NCBI GenBank assembly: GCA_030272585.1
Contig: BSYQ01000009.1
Location: forward strand, 1,426,001 to 1,490,000
Source of the DNA: Bryopsis sp. KO-2023
Lineage: Eukaryota; Chlorophyta; Ulvophyceae; Bryopsidales; Bryopsidaceae
Direction of reading: 5' to 3'
DNA length: 64,000 nt
A program made the position numbers and the translations under genes. The notes below the pieces were generated by a model. It was not told the origin of the DNA. It was given only the letters and a program-made list of their open reading frames with translations, and did no database searches. Of the stretch, positions 1 to 13,000 are shown in pieces (within the stretch, counting starts at the first letter, position 1; each line of letters begins with the position of its first letter).

Positions 1-168
1 ATTTCGCCAGATACTAATCATCCCTCATTTACACTACCTGTGCTGTTTGGAGGGGGGGGGGGGGACCAAAAAGATAGAAGCAGAGCCCCCACACCTTAGT
101 TTTGTCTAGACTGTTCTAAGTTCGAATGGGCCATTTTTTGCTGATGTATGTGTGTGGCTTTCCCTCAG

Positions 169-3100
169 GATGTTTGGGATATGAAATGGAGCAAAGACAG
201 CCCCAATCACATAGCCATTTTGGAAAAGAGCCGACTGTACATTCTCAGGGGCACCGACCCAGAGGAGCCTGTGCAATCGACCGCCCATTTATGCGAATTC
301 CAAGACTTAGAAGTCAGAAGCGTGCATTTAGACGAAGTCATGGTAGACCGAGAAACCCCCACTCTGGACAAGTTCGTCACTTTCGAGGCCAGGAGCTTGA
401 GGGACACCAGGAATTTGCTCCAATCCACCACCCTTTCAGATGTTTACGAGTTCGTGGATAAGAACCCACACCCCAAAATGTGGAGAATTCTGGCGGAGCA
501 TGCGCTGGGCATCCAGGATTTTTCCATGGCGGATAAAGCTTTCGTCAGGTGGGGTTGGCGGTCATGTCGATCCGGAGCTGTCGATTGTGTGGTGTGTGCA
601 TGCATGCGAGTTTTGCCATGAAAACAGGACACTAATAGGAATGATGTTGATTGAGGAAGTGCCAGTGTCGAATAGATTGTGCAGTGGATGGCCGACATAA
701 GCAATCAATTAGCAATGATTGGGTGCATTAAAATAAAATAAAAAATTGAACATTGCTGGATCATGGGGGTAGCCTGATTTTCTAAGCGACATAGACACTA
801 CACCGGCCTAGTTGTTCTTGTTTTGAATCCTGCATGAATGCCAAAATCGGCTAATGTATTGTTCTGTTTTTTGGATCAGGTGTGGAGAATACCATGGAAT
901 TCAGTTTGTGCAGAACCTCAAGCGTCTGAGCAACCCCGGGCTCCAGAAAGCTGAAATAGCGTTTTACTTTCAAAAATTTGACGAGGCGGAAACCCAATAT
1001 TTGAAACTGGGGAGGCCTGATCTGGCAATCGACATGCGTGCGAAATTGGGGGATTGGTTTCGAGTGGAAAAATTGATTTCGCAGCATGGAAGCGACGACA
1101 CCACTTTGGCCATTGCCTGGAATCACATTGGGGACTACTATTCAGATAGGCACAATTGGCCAAAGGCCGTCCAATATTATGCGCAGGTGATTTGAACATT
1201 TTTTTTTCAGTGGTGGTTTTTCCAAGCTCTGAGCTACCCCCTCCTATTTCCAAAATTAGCAACAGTGAGTGAAACGGTATTTACATCTGTAGCAAAAACG
1301 GTTTTCCACGCTTCAATGCTGTTGAAAGCACCACTCTTTGTTGAATGCACCACTCTTGATTGTTTTCTTCAAATCGCTCCCCATTTTCGACCCTCAATCG
1401 CTCAGCTTACTGCTGGAACAGGCCAAGAACAGCGAAAAGCTCGTGGGGTGCATGTACGCCCTGGAGGATTTCGAAGGGCTGGAAAAACTGGCCAAAGTGC
1501 TGCCGGAAGGCTCCCCCTGCTTGAAGGAAATAGGCGATCAATTCCAAAGCATAGGGCTGTGCGAAGAAGGGGTTGCAGCTTTCATGAAGGCGGGCGATCC
1601 CAAAAGGGCCATCGATTGCTGCGTGTTGTTGAATCACTGGAATCATGCCGTCGATTTGGCAGAAAAGGAGAATTTTTCTCAGATCGAGCAGCTGATGGGT
1701 AGGTATGCGTCCAAGTTGATGGAGAAGGGGAGGATAGTGGAAGCTGTGGAGCTATTCAGGAAGGGTAACCGGAATATGGAGGCGGCCAATCTGCTGTTGG
1801 ACCTGGCGAAAGATTTGGTCGAATCAAAAGTGAGGGCGATGAGAAAAGCTTGCCAAGATTCCGGCGTTTTTTTTTTTAAAGATTGTGTTCTTCAGCAACA
1901 CTATTTTAGTTGAAGAAGACTGTCAAACTCCATCCAATCGGAACATATGAATAGTTTTATTTTATCAACTTTATAATAAAAAAAGTTTGCATTCTTTTTT
2001 TAAGTATAGAATGGACAATATTTTTTTCTTTTGAATATTGGTCATCTAGGAAGCCGGCTTAGGAAAACAATGCTTTTTTTAAATTTTGCTTTTTTTTTCT
2101 AGGGGGCATCTCAGAGGTTTGGGATGGTTTCATCAAACTTTCATGGTGGGTAAATTTTTTTTTGTGATTTTGATCAGGTGCCACCTCTGCACATCAAGAA
2201 GCTTTACGTTTTGGCCGCTCTGGAAGTCGAAAGATTTCGCAAAAGGGTGTTGGAAAAGCCTGAAGGCTTAACAGCCCTGGTCACAGGAGCACCCACTGCA
2301 GTGACAGCAGCTCAGCCCACCGCTGCCCAAACCCTTGCAGGTTACTAATAGAAAGAAAGCCAGCATCACAACAGCAAGTGTGCCTTTTTTCAGTGATAGG
2401 TGCTATTTTTAGATTTATATTTTGGGGCAACACAATAGCAAGTGTCTTTCAGTGATAGCTGCTATGTTTAGATTTTGATTTTGGGGGTGTTTCTTTTCGA
2501 CAGGGCTGATGACCTTGGATGCAGCCTCCGCCCAATCAAACACTCAAGCTTTTGATAATGCTTGGCATTCGGCGGAAGCTTACCATTTCTGGATGTTGGG
2601 TCAGCAGCAATTCTACGCAGGAAAGCCAGAAGCGGCCATGCGAACGGCTTTGCACTTGAGGCAGTACGAGGATGTGATTTCCCCGGAGAAGATCTATGCT
2701 CTGTTGGCCATCGCTGCCCACAGTTGCAAATTCTATGGTCAATGCTCGAAGGTGATTGCTGTCCACTTTCTATGGGATTTTTACATCTGCGAAATTCCCC
2801 TGAGGGGCCAAACAGCCCCAAAATGAAACATAAGCCCATATCGTTCCTTCGTTTTCTTTTCGAACAATTCTTGTTTTGAGTGCCATGTGATGTGGCATCG
2901 CTGATGTTGAAATCTTTAAGGAAAGCAGTTTTATAGCTAGGGGCCCATCAGAATCTTACTATTGAGAAACACTCGACACAAGAAGGTCAATGTGGGCAAC
3001 CTCAATTCTTCAAGATGCTTCTCCTGCCCATCGATCAACCATTTCATCCTGTATCTTTGCAGGCCTTCGTCAAACTCGAATCATTGCCAGAAATCCCTGA

Positions 3101-3464
3101 AGAGAAACGCCAGCAATACAGCGACATTGCCATGCCCATCTTCCTGAACAACCCTCCTGTAGATCCACGCCAGCTTCGGGAGTCCAAATCATCCAAGCAC
3201 CCCACCCACAGCGTATTGGAGGATCTGAAACACTCCAAGGAAGATGTTTGCGTGGCTTCTGGTCGCATCATTCGAGATTCGCAGTCGATCAGGTGCAAGT
3301 CTTGCAAACATTTGATGATCGCTGCGGAGGTGCTGGGCAGAGATGCTTGTCCGCTGTGTCATGCAGTTTTGCCCAGTGGGGGTGGGGGAGGGGCTGACTG
3401 GGATGGGTTTAGAATGAGGAACCCGACACCAGGGAAGTGGGACTTGGGTGCTATCGACGAATGA
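169..3464 (+). CDS. WDR35: WDR35 / IFT121, C-terminal half (partial; 5' exons lie outside the window)
   Basis: Intraflagellar transport complex A subunit IFT121, which acts in retrograde ciliary transport and in entry of membrane cargo. Six exons are visible: 169-548, 880-1186, 1422-1829, 2178-2340, 2504-2751 and 3063-3464. All have GT-AG borders and compatible phases, giving 635 residues. The joined protein matches the animal WDR35 C-terminal half in order: a DPEEP block, NPHP..W..LAEHAL, AFVRC.EY.GI.FV, LGDWFRV, ALEDFEGLEKLA, KKLYVLAALE, AEAYHFW, ALHLRQYEDVI and a terminal zinc motif with two CxxC pairs (CKSC, CPLC). The N-terminal WD40 propellers lie upstream. The middle is a TPR-like helical solenoid. 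After the zinc motif comes a short Gly-rich tail ending KWDLGAIDE. RPSA follows 560 bp downstream on the same strand. The family call is firm; exon ends come from splice signals and homology remembered, not aligned. Confidence 0.93.
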
Positions 3465-3856
3465 GAGTGCGGTTTGAAAGAGGGAGGGGGGGGTGCCTCT
3501 AGGAACAAATTTGAGTAGCTAGAATTTAGCCGCTAGATGTGATGATATGGGGAGGGGATTAGGGGTGTGGTTTAGGTATTTGTAATATTTGACCCTGGCC
3601 ACCATTTGGTGCCACTTTTGAAGAGAATATCCTCCTTATGTTCTGTTGCAGTGAGTGCATGGCCTCCCAAGCATTTGTTGTTGGTTTGATGGTCGAAAAT
3701 TCTTCCCAAAGCTTCCCAATGTGGAGTTTGAAAAGGGATCCAATTTCACATGGAGCAGCTGAATTTGATTTCCGCCCTCTCTCATCGATCTTCGAATCCT
3801 GGCCCATGGGTAGATTACGGTTCGGTTTCGTAACGCATCGGCCATTACGCCACGTC

Positions 3857-3925
3857 ACTCCCTTCCCCCTTTTTTTTTCTCACCCAATACTGGCGGCTTT
3901 CTCTTTTTTACCCCCAACGACGCAA
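3857..3925 (+). promoter_or_regulatory. Pyrimidine-rich 5' leader, possible TOP motif of RPSA
   Basis: Long C/T runs (ccttccccctttttttttct, then ctttctctttttta) lie 100-170 bp before the RPSA start codon. Ribosomal protein mRNAs in many eukaryotes begin with such a terminal oligopyrimidine tract, which couples translation to growth signalling. The real transcription start is unknown, so this is only a candidate. Confidence 0.3.
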
Positions 3926-4026
3926 AGTTTACGAAAGGCGGTGGATAGAGGAGGTCGTTCCGTTTTTTTTCGAAAGTGGGAGAGCGGGCGCGCAGCTGGA
4001 GGGGAGACTAGAGGAGACTCGCAACC

Positions 4027-5115
4027 ATGACGACTCAGAAAGAGCAAGACATTCAGATGATGTTGGCCGCAGGTTGCCACCTGGGGACCAAAAACTGCGA
4101 CTTCCAGATGGAGCGCTACGTTTTCCGTCGCCGTGACGACGGTATCTACGTTTTCAACCTGGAAAAAACTTGGCAGAAGCTCCAGTTGGCCGCGCGGATT
4201 ATCGTGGCTATCGAAAACCCCCAGGACGTTATCGTTGCGACGGCCAGGCCTTACGGACAGAGGGCGGTTCTGAAGTTCGCTCACTACACCGGGAGCAAAT
4301 ACCAGGCCGGAAGGCACACGCCCGGAACTTTCACCAACCAGATTCAAAAGAACTACGAGGAGCCCCGTCTGTTGATTCTCTGCGACCCACGCACCGACCA
4401 TCAGCCCATCAAGGAGGCGTCTTACGTCAACATCCCCACCATCGCTTTTTGCGATACCGATTCTCCAGTGAGGTTCGTGGACGTGGCCATTCCAGCCAAC
4501 AACAAGGGAAAACACTCCATTGGAGTCTTGTACTACATTCTTGCCAGGATGGTCCTCCAGATGAGAGGAACCCTGCCATATGATGAGCCTTGGGACGTTA
4601 TGGTGGACTTGTTCTTTTTCCGGGACCCTGAAGAGGAGAAGGAAACCGAGGAAGCTGCTTTCCCTAATCAGATCACCCCTGGTGCTGAATGGGCCGACTC
4701 TGGTGGCAAGGGAGATGAATATGCTACACCGGCACCTGGAGGTGCTTCGAATTGGGATGCTGCTAATGCTGCTGATTGGCCTCACGCTGGTGCCGACTGG
4801 GGCTCCGCCCCCGCCCCTGATGCTGGTGACTGGGCTGCTGCTGCTCCCGCACCGACTGGAGGTGACTGGCAGGCTGCTGCCCCCTATGAAGGTCAACCCG
4901 CTCCTGCTGGACAAGAGTGGGGAAGTGCTGCTGCTCCTGCTGAAGATGAGTGGGGTGCTGCCCCTGCTCCAGGTGCAGCCCCAGCTCCGGCTGCGGCTCC
5001 TGCTCCAGCTGCTCCTGGGCAGGATTGGGGTCAGGCTCCCGCACCCGCACCTCAGCAACAGGATGAGTGGGGCGCTGGATACCAGGGTGGACAATACCGT
5101 GGGGCCGGATACTGA
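4027..5115 (+). CDS. RPSA: 40S ribosomal protein SA (uS2, laminin-receptor family)
   Basis: Structural protein of the small cytosolic ribosomal subunit, needed for 40S assembly. A single 362-residue ORF with the first ATG in good context (caaccATGACG). Residues about 8-205 are a textbook uS2 core: [100 protein letters not shown] and [15 protein letters not shown]. The wording is closer to plants than to animals. From about residue 215 the tail is an Ala/Pro/Gly-rich stretch holding ten acidic-Trp or Asn-Trp units (EW, DW, NW) and ending in a Gly/Tyr motif. The family usually has 260-310 residues, so the tail is long. No intron interrupts the gene, unlike its neighbours; a retrocopy origin is possible, but no poly(A) trace is seen. 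Confidence 0.97.
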   Translation: MTTQKEQDIQMMLAAGCHLGTKNCDFQMERYVFRRRDDGIYVFNLEKTWQKLQLAARIIVAIENPQDVIVATARPYGQRAVLKFAHYTGSKYQAGRHTPGTFTNQIQKNYEEPRLLILCDPRTDHQPIKEASYVNIPTIAFCDTDSPVRFVDVAIPANNKGKHSIGVLYYILARMVLQMRGTLPYDEPWDVMVDLFFFRDPEEEKETEEAAFPNQITPGAEWADSGGKGDEYATPAPGGASNWDAANAADWPHAGADWGSAPAPDAGDWAAAAPAPTGGDWQAAAPYEGQPAPAGQEWGSAAAPAEDEWGAAPAPGAAPAPAAAPAPAAPGQDWGQAPAPAPQQQDEWGAGYQGGQYRGAGY

Positions 5116-6408
5116 ATGCTGAATCGATGGAAAAAAGGTGGTCATGGTTGATCGAGTGATTTTGGAAGCGTGGAAGAAAAAAAGAGAGAAAACACGGTGG
5201 CAATGGTGTGCGCGAAACGGGGGTGAAGAAAGAGTATGTTTTGGGGGAGGATCTGTGCGTGAGTGTGTGTTATTTTCTGTGTCGGGGTTTTGGTTGGAAG
5301 CCGGTCTTTCGTTCATTTGTCTGGAGTGGAGGAAGAGAACAACAGAATGCGTCGGGACACGTGGTGGTTGGTTTGGAGGATGATCTATGTTGATGGTATT
5401 TGGTGAAGGAGGCGTTTGAGGAGGGGAAATGTAGAGCTCTTGAAAATCAATCATCGGATCGACTTTGGGTCTGGGGGGAAGGGGGGTTGGGTTGATAGGC
5501 TGTCTCAATGTGGGGAGGGGAAATGTTGTGGACAGGATAATTTTGTTGCCAGTGAGAATCCCACCTTTTTGTCTTTTGGAGTATTGGTTTTTGGGGAATA
5601 TAGTTAAAACGAGATAGGAAAGGCTAGACCACATCCCCCCTTTTCTCCTTGTCAAAGTTTTCTTTATCGAATGAATGACAAGCATTCATTCGGTCCTGGG
5701 AAGAGAAATGAAAGTAAGAAAATGAAAGTAGGAAAATCTAGGAAACATAGGCCTTTTCCCAAATATTTGCATATGTTCAATGCTCCCTATAAATTATAAA
5801 TAAAAGTATAAATGCTGTATACGTGCCAACCTTTTTTCAGGAATCATAGTGTTCATAGTGTTTTCTATTATTGCTATTTTTTTTGGGGGGGGGGAGATAT
5901 ATTCTGTACTGTCTAAGATGATCCCATTTTCTAAAAAAAGTGAGGTAGATATTTGGCTGGTTTTGCTTCTATTTGTAGTGGGGGGCTCTTTATCGTAGCC
6001 TGGAGGATGGCAGCAAGAAAAAATCCTTTCAAAATCCTAAGCTAACAGATGCTGGCTACTTACAGTGTTCCGATTGAAATTAATTTCGTAAATTCCCTCT
6101 TTCTAGCCCACCTCTCCCACATTTCTTTCCTTCCCCTTTTTCAAAAAAACAGTACAAAGCCCCATTATCGTACAAGTCACGACGATTTCGTTCTTTTCCT
6201 TTTTTTTTCGATTCATTCAAACTGCGTTCGATCTTCGGCCTCTGGAACCTCGCGGCTGCGATCCTCCAAAAATGGATGGAAAGCCATCCATTGAAATTAT
6301 TCTTCGAATTTGCTCCCTGTTGACCACCACCACGCTGCTCTTATCCTCACAGCTCCTTGCGACGATCGGTGGATTATTCCTGCCTCGACCACCTCGCTTC
6401 GTCCCTGT
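5116..6408. other. Intergenic region between RPSA and the ankyrin gene
   Basis: Convergent 3' ends of RPSA (+) and the ankyrin gene (-). An aataaa-type signal occurs near 5,800 (ataaataaaagtataaatg). T-rich and G-rich homopolymer runs occur near 5,880. A long antisense reading frame across RPSA and this stretch is a by-product of RPSA codon composition. No gene is seen. Confidence 0.5.
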
Positions 6409-8424
6409 TCAATGTCCGAAACAATATCGCGCTGAGCGACGATTCCCTTTTCGCTCTGAAGACAAATGCGCTGAGTGTTCTGAGCGATGAAAGCGATTCA
6501 GTATTTCAGGAGGGACGTCGTGGGTAGCCACACTTTTCCTACCCCCTCGCCGCCGCCGCCTCGATTCTCTGTCTTCGAGCGGAAGTCTGTGAGGCTCGTA
6601 TTTGTGCACCTCGATCACGTTGGGATTCGAAGTGGGCTTCACTTCTGGTTGGGGTGGCGGGGGCGGGGGGGCGACCTTCACTTTCGAGAACGCTGCCCGA
6701 GGGACGACTTGTGGATTGGGTGGCAAAATCGCGGGTGATTGCTCCTTGAGGAACTGCGTCAGCTTCTCTACGCATTTTCTTTGGCCGTGGGCCTGCGCCA
6801 TCTGAATCGGATTATTTCCACGAGCGTCCAGAAACGTCGCCAGGTCTGGAAGCAAGCAAGCATCAGAGGAAGCCGTCTTAAAACAACGACACCACATCCG
6901 AACTCCCGAAAGTGGCATTTAAAAGACGTCACAGACGTCATATGGAACACTGCGGAGGAGCTGGGGAAACACGAGATCGGGGTCGCCTCACCTTTTCCCT
7001 CTGCCTTGGCCAGAATGAGCATGTGTTGGGCGAGGTGGGTCTCCCCCAAAGCACATGCGAGGTGTACTGGGTAGCCGAAACAATCCTCCTCCACTCGGAA
7101 AAGGACTTCTGGATTTTGCTGAATGACATTGACGGCTTTCACAAACGCCCCCATACGAATGCTAGCCGTCAACTCACGCACTTGCAGTCTGAACCACATC
7201 AACAGCACATTTCTGAGGCCATCCCAGTGCCTGCTATTTCTTTCAAGACACTCAACTGTGAACAATCGCCTTGTCTTAATTCGGCCGGAACTAGAATGAT
7301 CGAAAACAACATGATTCCAGAAATTTTTTCTGGCATTTGAAATATGTCATGCTTTCTCTTTTGCATGAATAAGAATTCTTGCCTGAGGCGATGGACTCGG
7401 CTGAGTTCAGGTGGAATTGGACCAGAGCTTGAACACATGATGTTGATGTCTTCCTGGCTATAGTCAGCAAGGATCCCACCCTCCAGGTGACAAGACAGCC
7501 ATAGATCTCGGCTGAATGTCGTTTCCAGCAGCTCTTGTGGAGTCGATCGTCCATCAGTCATCTTTCGAGCAAATCTGTGCCTTCCTCTTTGGATTATTCG
7601 AATCGTTCGGCAGCGTCCCATTCCCTTCATTTCAGCAACCCCCTCCTTATTTTATTGCTACTCAGCTTTTTCAAACACAAGACAAATAGTGTGCACAAGA
7701 ATTCATGTTCTGGAAGCACAACCTCTGTTTGATCAGGTGACCATCAAAATTTTCACCTCAGACATGGATGCAAGGCCGTGGTCGGTTGCCTTGATGTGCC
7801 ATTTGCATCTATCCTCCTTGTTCATTTCATCTGTGAAGTGTAGACATGCACTGGGCAAGAAAAAAGGCACAAATGCTTATCAATTTCAGCACAATCTGAA
7901 GAAATCAGATTCCTATTGTCTGTCGACAGTGAGGTAGCGGGCAACGATGCTATAATCAATCCAGACAAACTTGAGCAATGCACATGGTGTTTCCAGCTTT
8001 TAAACTTTTTTTTCCTCACCCAATGTCTCCATCTTGATGGTTTTTGTTGGTCTTTCTGGATTCCTCCGCAAACCATCTCAAAAGCCTGTTGCCTTCCACC
8101 CAAAGAGGTCGAGTAGTTCCTGTCAAAAACACCTGCCCAGAATTGCCACAAAAACCAAGAAAAAAAAGAAATATCATAAAGGTACTTTATCAACACACAG
8201 CTGCCATTCATGAGATGCCAGACATTTCATGTTCGTGCACCGATTCAACAGAGGGACGTCTCGTTTCGCAAACAAGGACGGGAGGTTGGAGAAACCGATC
8301 CACGCTTGCTTGGGGAGTTCGGTCGATCGGGGCGACTCACAGTGAAAGGCTTCGTCAGGAGGTCCACGGGGACCGGAGTTCCTGCTAGCGAAATCGGGCT
8401 GCCTTCCGACAAATGCAGAGCAAT
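6409..8424 (-). CDS. Ankyrin-repeat protein of unknown function (multi-exon)
   Basis: Minus-strand exons in reading order: 8424-8341 (IALHLSEGSP...LLTKPFT), 8132-8020 (VFLTGTTRPLWVEGNRLLRW...), 7850-7757 (ACLHFTDEMNKED...ASMSE), an exon ending at 7383 whose upstream edge is unresolved (about 7,625-7,650; contains PQELLETTFSRDLWLS), 7188-6992, and 6845-6409 with the stop. Phases agree at every resolved junction. The intron 7382-7189 appears to use a GC donor (CTCAG|gcaag); the joined frame then reads through without a break. Ankyrin character spans the last junction: FGYPVHLACALGETHLAQHM, then ATFLDARGNNPIQMAQAHG and CVEKLTQFL, about two repeats. The C-terminus is basic and proline-rich (a PPPPPPQP run, RRRRRGGRKS). 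I do not recognise the N-terminal half. The start codon is not certain. Confidence 0.72.
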
Positions 8425-8453
8425 CTGCGTGCAACAAGCAATAAGGATAAGGC

Positions 8454-8594
8454 TTATGTGCAATGAGTTCTTCCCGGAGTTGGATAAGTCAGGCCGTCAG
8501 CGTTCAAGCGCAGGAGCAAGAACTGCGGGCGTTCGACGCCAAGCGCCACGTTCGTTCGCAGATCGCTCTGGGGATGGTCCATGTCCTCGATCAT
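8454..8594 (-). CDS. Possible first exon of the ankyrin gene
   Basis: An ATG at 8594 (minus) opens a 46-codon frame beginning MIEDMDHPQSDLRTNVALGV, which looks coding, just upstream of the well-defined acceptor at 8424. I cannot find a convincing GT donor that joins it in frame to the next exon; weak candidates are AAC|gtggcg or GGC|gtcgaa. It may be the true N-terminus or a chance frame. Confidence 0.35.
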   Translation of the reverse strand: MIEDMDHPQSDLRTNVALGVERPQFLLLRLNADGLTYPTPGRTHCT

Positions 8595-8599
8595 GCGTT

Positions 8600-10033
8600 A
8601 AGAACTAACTAATGGTGCTCTCCAGCGCCCGCCCCAACTGACATGGACGGTTAAAGTTCAAATCACCGACGTGCTACAGGAAAACTGCGGGGAATTTTTT
8701 GTTTTGAGAGTGTTTTTTCGTCAAAGACGTCTAGTGGTTTCTCGCCTTGAATCCCTTCTCTGATTTAGCGCCACATGCCGGCCTTCGCAAGGGTGGTCGC
8801 TGCAAATGCATGGCTGCGATCACTGTTTGAACTCTCGCTGTTTCTTTCTCTCTGTACGGATGTACGCGTTCCCTAGCCCTTTCCCACGAGCCCGATAATG
8901 TTCGCGCTGGAGCTCTGTGGTAGAGGTGGCTGGTAGGCTTCCCTCAGTAGATCTGCCAGCAGCTAAAAGAGGCCCGAACGTTCAATTAAGTTCGCCCAAC
9001 CACCATTCAAAAAGCTGACGAGGACAGATTAGGTCCGCCGTTTCGCAGGCCAACCTCATCAATCCATTACACCCAGTTAGCAACCATCCACTGCGTGCTG
9101 CGCACTGTCCCTGCGCACCTTCGCAGGGACCTGGCTGCTAGCCGTGGCAAAGATGTTCACCCCCTTCACTTTATGCTGTGAATGAACTCTGTGTTTTCCC
9201 ATAAACTTTTGCACAGAGTGAAAGACTCGAATTCAATGTCACGAAAAAATGAAACCAAAAGGAAGGCAAAGGAGAATAATTTTTTTGGGGGGGGAATTCA
9301 GTCAACACATTCCCTACATCTCACATCCGACAAGCTTTTCCAGACACACTGCAGCTATCACCAAACAGTCAGCAGGGCAGCCAAATGTTGAAACCAACTG
9401 TATACATCGTGAGCCTCTGCTTTGCTGGAGCAATTTCCACTGCTGGTGCACTGATGTCATTTGCAACAGACTAGTCTTGGTCATGTTCGTGTTTGTTCTT
9501 TTTCTGATGGTCACTTAATTGGATGAATTAAAAACATATGTAAAAAAGCAAACCAATAATAAAATAAAAAATCACCCCAAAAGCTCCCCCAATTAATGAA
9601 AAAGAAAAAGAAAAAAACTGCAGTTGGTTTTTTTTGTCCCCTTATCTCTTTTGCATCAGTTGGGGGTTTGCTCTGTGCTCACAGCAAAGCGGCTCCTCAG
9701 GCAACAGTGTAATCAGTGATTGATTGATTGACTGACTGATTGTTCTTTCCCCAAGCAGTCGTCTCTTTGGGCCATGTCATAGAAGCTGCAATCGGCTGAC
9801 TTTTTGCAGAAACCAAGCGGTCTGATCACTGTTCGATCAAGAAAAGAGGAAAGCATTCGATGTCCCATCTTGTCAAGGAGTCATGAAAAAACGTCGAATG
9901 GACTGCCAGTGGAGTCCCTGTGTGATCAGCCTCCACTCACGTCGCCTGGCTGACCTCTTTTATTCTTCAGAACGAGTTAGGTTCTCCTAGTCCTCGTGGG
10001 TGTAGCCCCTCAAACAAACAGGGAAAAAACTGA
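8600..10033. other. Gene-free stretch, divergent promoter region
   Basis: Lies between the minus-strand ankyrin gene and the plus-strand cysteine-module gene, so it probably holds both promoters. Contains a short TGAT/TGAC microsatellite near 9,717-9,740 and A-rich runs near 9,540-9,620. No coding exon or RNA gene is recognised. Confidence 0.4.
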
Positions 10034-13000
10034 ATGAGAGCCATGTTCCTTCGCACACCAAAGTTCGTGCTGGCCGTCGTTCTATGTGAGTGTCGTGAAA
10101 CTCTTGCATGATTATTATCCTAGCTGCAGCGGCTGCTCCGGATCGAGCTGAGGCTTTTTTTGCCATTTGACTGCAGTATTGAGCGTTGTGTTGGCGGAAG
10201 ATGGAGGTGGAGGTGGAGACGTCCCTCTTGGACAGGTTTTGATTTCAAGAGGAGGAGGTGGACCGGATGGAAAGCCAGCCCCCACCTTGCCTCCCGTGGA
10301 TCCCGAGGCGAGCCCGACAGGTGAAAGAGAGGATGCGTACTTGCGCCCCAACACAACTTAAAAGTTGTTCTTGCGAAATCAGCCGCCAGAGATATCTGTC
10401 ACTGCTTTCATTCCCATCTATTCCCCTCCTTTCCGTACTGACGCGTCAGATTCCCATTGCCCTTACATTGCTGCACATGTTCTGCTTGACATCCAGCGTC
10501 ATAGAGGAGTAAGATCAGAGATGCTTCGATTCTTCTCAGATCCACCATTCATGAACTTCTCTGCACGCTTGATGGACCCTGGTCAAAATATGTGGTGGAA
10601 GCTGGGATGCTAATGGGGATCTTGTTGTGAACAGGTGACCAGGAATGGACCCCAGCAGACGGAGCTAACCCCCCTGTGGTAGCTTCCAGTGGTCACTCTC
10701 CCTCTGCAGCACCACCAAAAGCCACCCCAAAACGGACTGGTGAGCAGACTGGTCCGGCTCCCGCCCCTGTGGAATCATCATTCCCTCCCAAGGAGGCGCC
10801 TGCTGTGCCTCCTCCCTCTCCTCCCCAGGAAAAGCCAGAAGTGCCTGAGACTCCCCAGCCTCCAGAGGAAATGCCAGAGATTACCCAGCCTCCACAGGAA
10901 ATTCCAGAGATTCCAGAGAAGAAGAAGCCAGAGGCACCGCCTGTGGACCCAGTATGTGGTGGTGCCGCATTTTTTTACTCTTTTATATCTTGAATTGCTT
11001 TGTAACAAAAGTCAGCACTCCAGCTATCAAAATATACTTCATGTGGGGAGGTGTTGATGGGAAGTGTTGTGTGTGTGCATGATTTGCAGGAGCCCGAGCA
11101 GCCGGGAATGCTTGGTATGTTCTTCATCCTCTTGGAATTTCTTGAGTGCAAATGAAATAGACACAGAAATGAAAATTGACGTCACGCATGGAGAGAATAA
11201 CTGCTGTGTTCAGTTTAGATTATTTCTACGGGGGCTAGCTCATGTTTTATTTTGTGTGCAGGATGTTCTAGCAACGAGGATTGCGAGGGCATTGAAACCT
11301 GTGGATCTGATGGAACATGCAGTAAGTTTTGGGGGTTGGGTCAGTCCTCCTGAATCTGATCTGACTGTCTGAGTGTATTTGGGGTCGAAATTGTCTGTAG
11401 GTTGTGCAACGGAGTGCTGCAAGCCAGCAGACTGTACTGGAGAAGGGGAGACATGCGAGTCTGATGGATCGTGCAGTAAGAGCACTGGGTTTCTTGATTC
11501 TGGCATGATGGCATAAAAATCATGTGGGTTTTGATGAGACAGGTTGTTTTTGGCTAAACAGGCTGCCCTACTGAATGCTGCAAGCCAGAAGATTGTACAG
11601 TTGAGGGGGAGACTTGTCAGTCAGACGGAACATGCGGTGAGTTCAATTTACAGCAAAGATCTCATTGAGATTGCTCTATGCATCAATGCTCAGCAATTGT
11701 CAATAAGATTATTCTGTTTGTATGTGCAGCATCCCCTGGCTGCACCAGCAACGAGGATTGCGAAGGCATAGAAACCTGTGGATCTGATGGATCATGCAGT
11801 AAGACACCTCAAAATGAATCAAATTTCTTTCATTGCCGACTGCGAGGATATGCTTGGTAGATCTAAAGGCTTGGAGTGGCATGCAGGTTGTGCAACCGAG
11901 TGCTGCAAGCCAGCTGACTGTACTGGAGAAGGAGAAACATGCGAATCTGATGGATCATGCAGTAGGAACTCTGATTGACAGCTTCAGACACACCTTTAGT
12001 GATTCTTCCGTATTCTTCCAGGGCACTTTGTTTATTACTGATCTTGATCTTTCGGACAGGTTGCCCCACTGAATGTTGCAAGCCGGAGGACTGTACAGTT
12101 GAGGGAGAGACCTGTCAGTCTGATGGAACATGCGGTGAGCATAGTTCAATTGTGTCAAGTAAGAGACTCTGCCATGGGTGTTATGATCCTCTATTTTGCT
12201 AATTGTATGCTGTTCTGTCTCAGCAAAACCTGGCTGCACCAGCAACGAGGATTGCGAGGGCATTGAAACCTGTGGATCTGATGGAACATGCAGTAAGGGA
12301 ATGAAAGATATCACCGCACATTATGAACAAATGATTTGGCCCAGGGAGATGAATTCACTGATTTAGTCTTGGTTTTCAGGCTGTGCTACGGAGTGCTGCA
12401 AGCCGGCTGATTGCACAGGGGAAGGGGAGACATGCGAATCCGACGGATCCTGCAGTAAGATTTTACTTCTTTGGTGTTACTATTTATGCAAGGAATGCAG
12501 GATGGATGCATATCATTGATATGGAGACTAAATTTCGATGTATTTATGTTCTGTACAGGCTGCCCCACTGAGTGCTGCAAGCCTGAAGACTGTATGGTTG
12601 AGGGGGAGACCTGCCAATCTGATGGAACATGCGGTGAGAGAGGAAGGGATGCTTTTGACCTGAGTTTCTATTGAAAATTCTTTTCATGATTGTTTTGTGA
12701 TTTTTTGACGTTTGCTTCATGTGGGGTTTTCACAGCGTCCCCTGGCTGCACCAGCGATGAGGATTGTGAGGGCATCGAAACCTGTGGATCCGATGGAACA
12801 TGCAGTAAGCTGAAAAAATTCCGACCTGGTTTGATTTAATTCTACTTCCGACTCTTTGGCCCCATTAGTGATCATATTCTTTGCTTGATCACTTTTTCAC
12901 TTTTGAAGTCTTTCTGAGAAATAGCTTCGTTTTCCAACATTTGTTTGCAACATAGGTTGCCCCACTGAATGCTGCAAGCCGGAGGATTGTACAGCTGAGG

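Noticed and set aside
1265-1702. Alternative frame across WDR35 exon 3 using the CAG at about 1,405 as acceptor
   Set aside because: The acceptor at 1,421 restores the WDR35 reading frame (YYAQ then AKNSEKLVG); the other acceptor puts the exon out of frame.
3880-5685. 601-codon open frame on the minus strand opposite RPSA
   Set aside because: It overlaps the confidently identified RPSA gene in antisense and is Ser/Arg/Pro-rich as expected from the complement of its codon usage; no domain.
7640-7735. Extra ankyrin-gene exon VVLPEHEFLCTLFVLCLKKL
   Set aside because: It can be joined upstream but needs an unsupported, purine-rich acceptor to continue downstream. Left out of the model, though transcripts could revive it.
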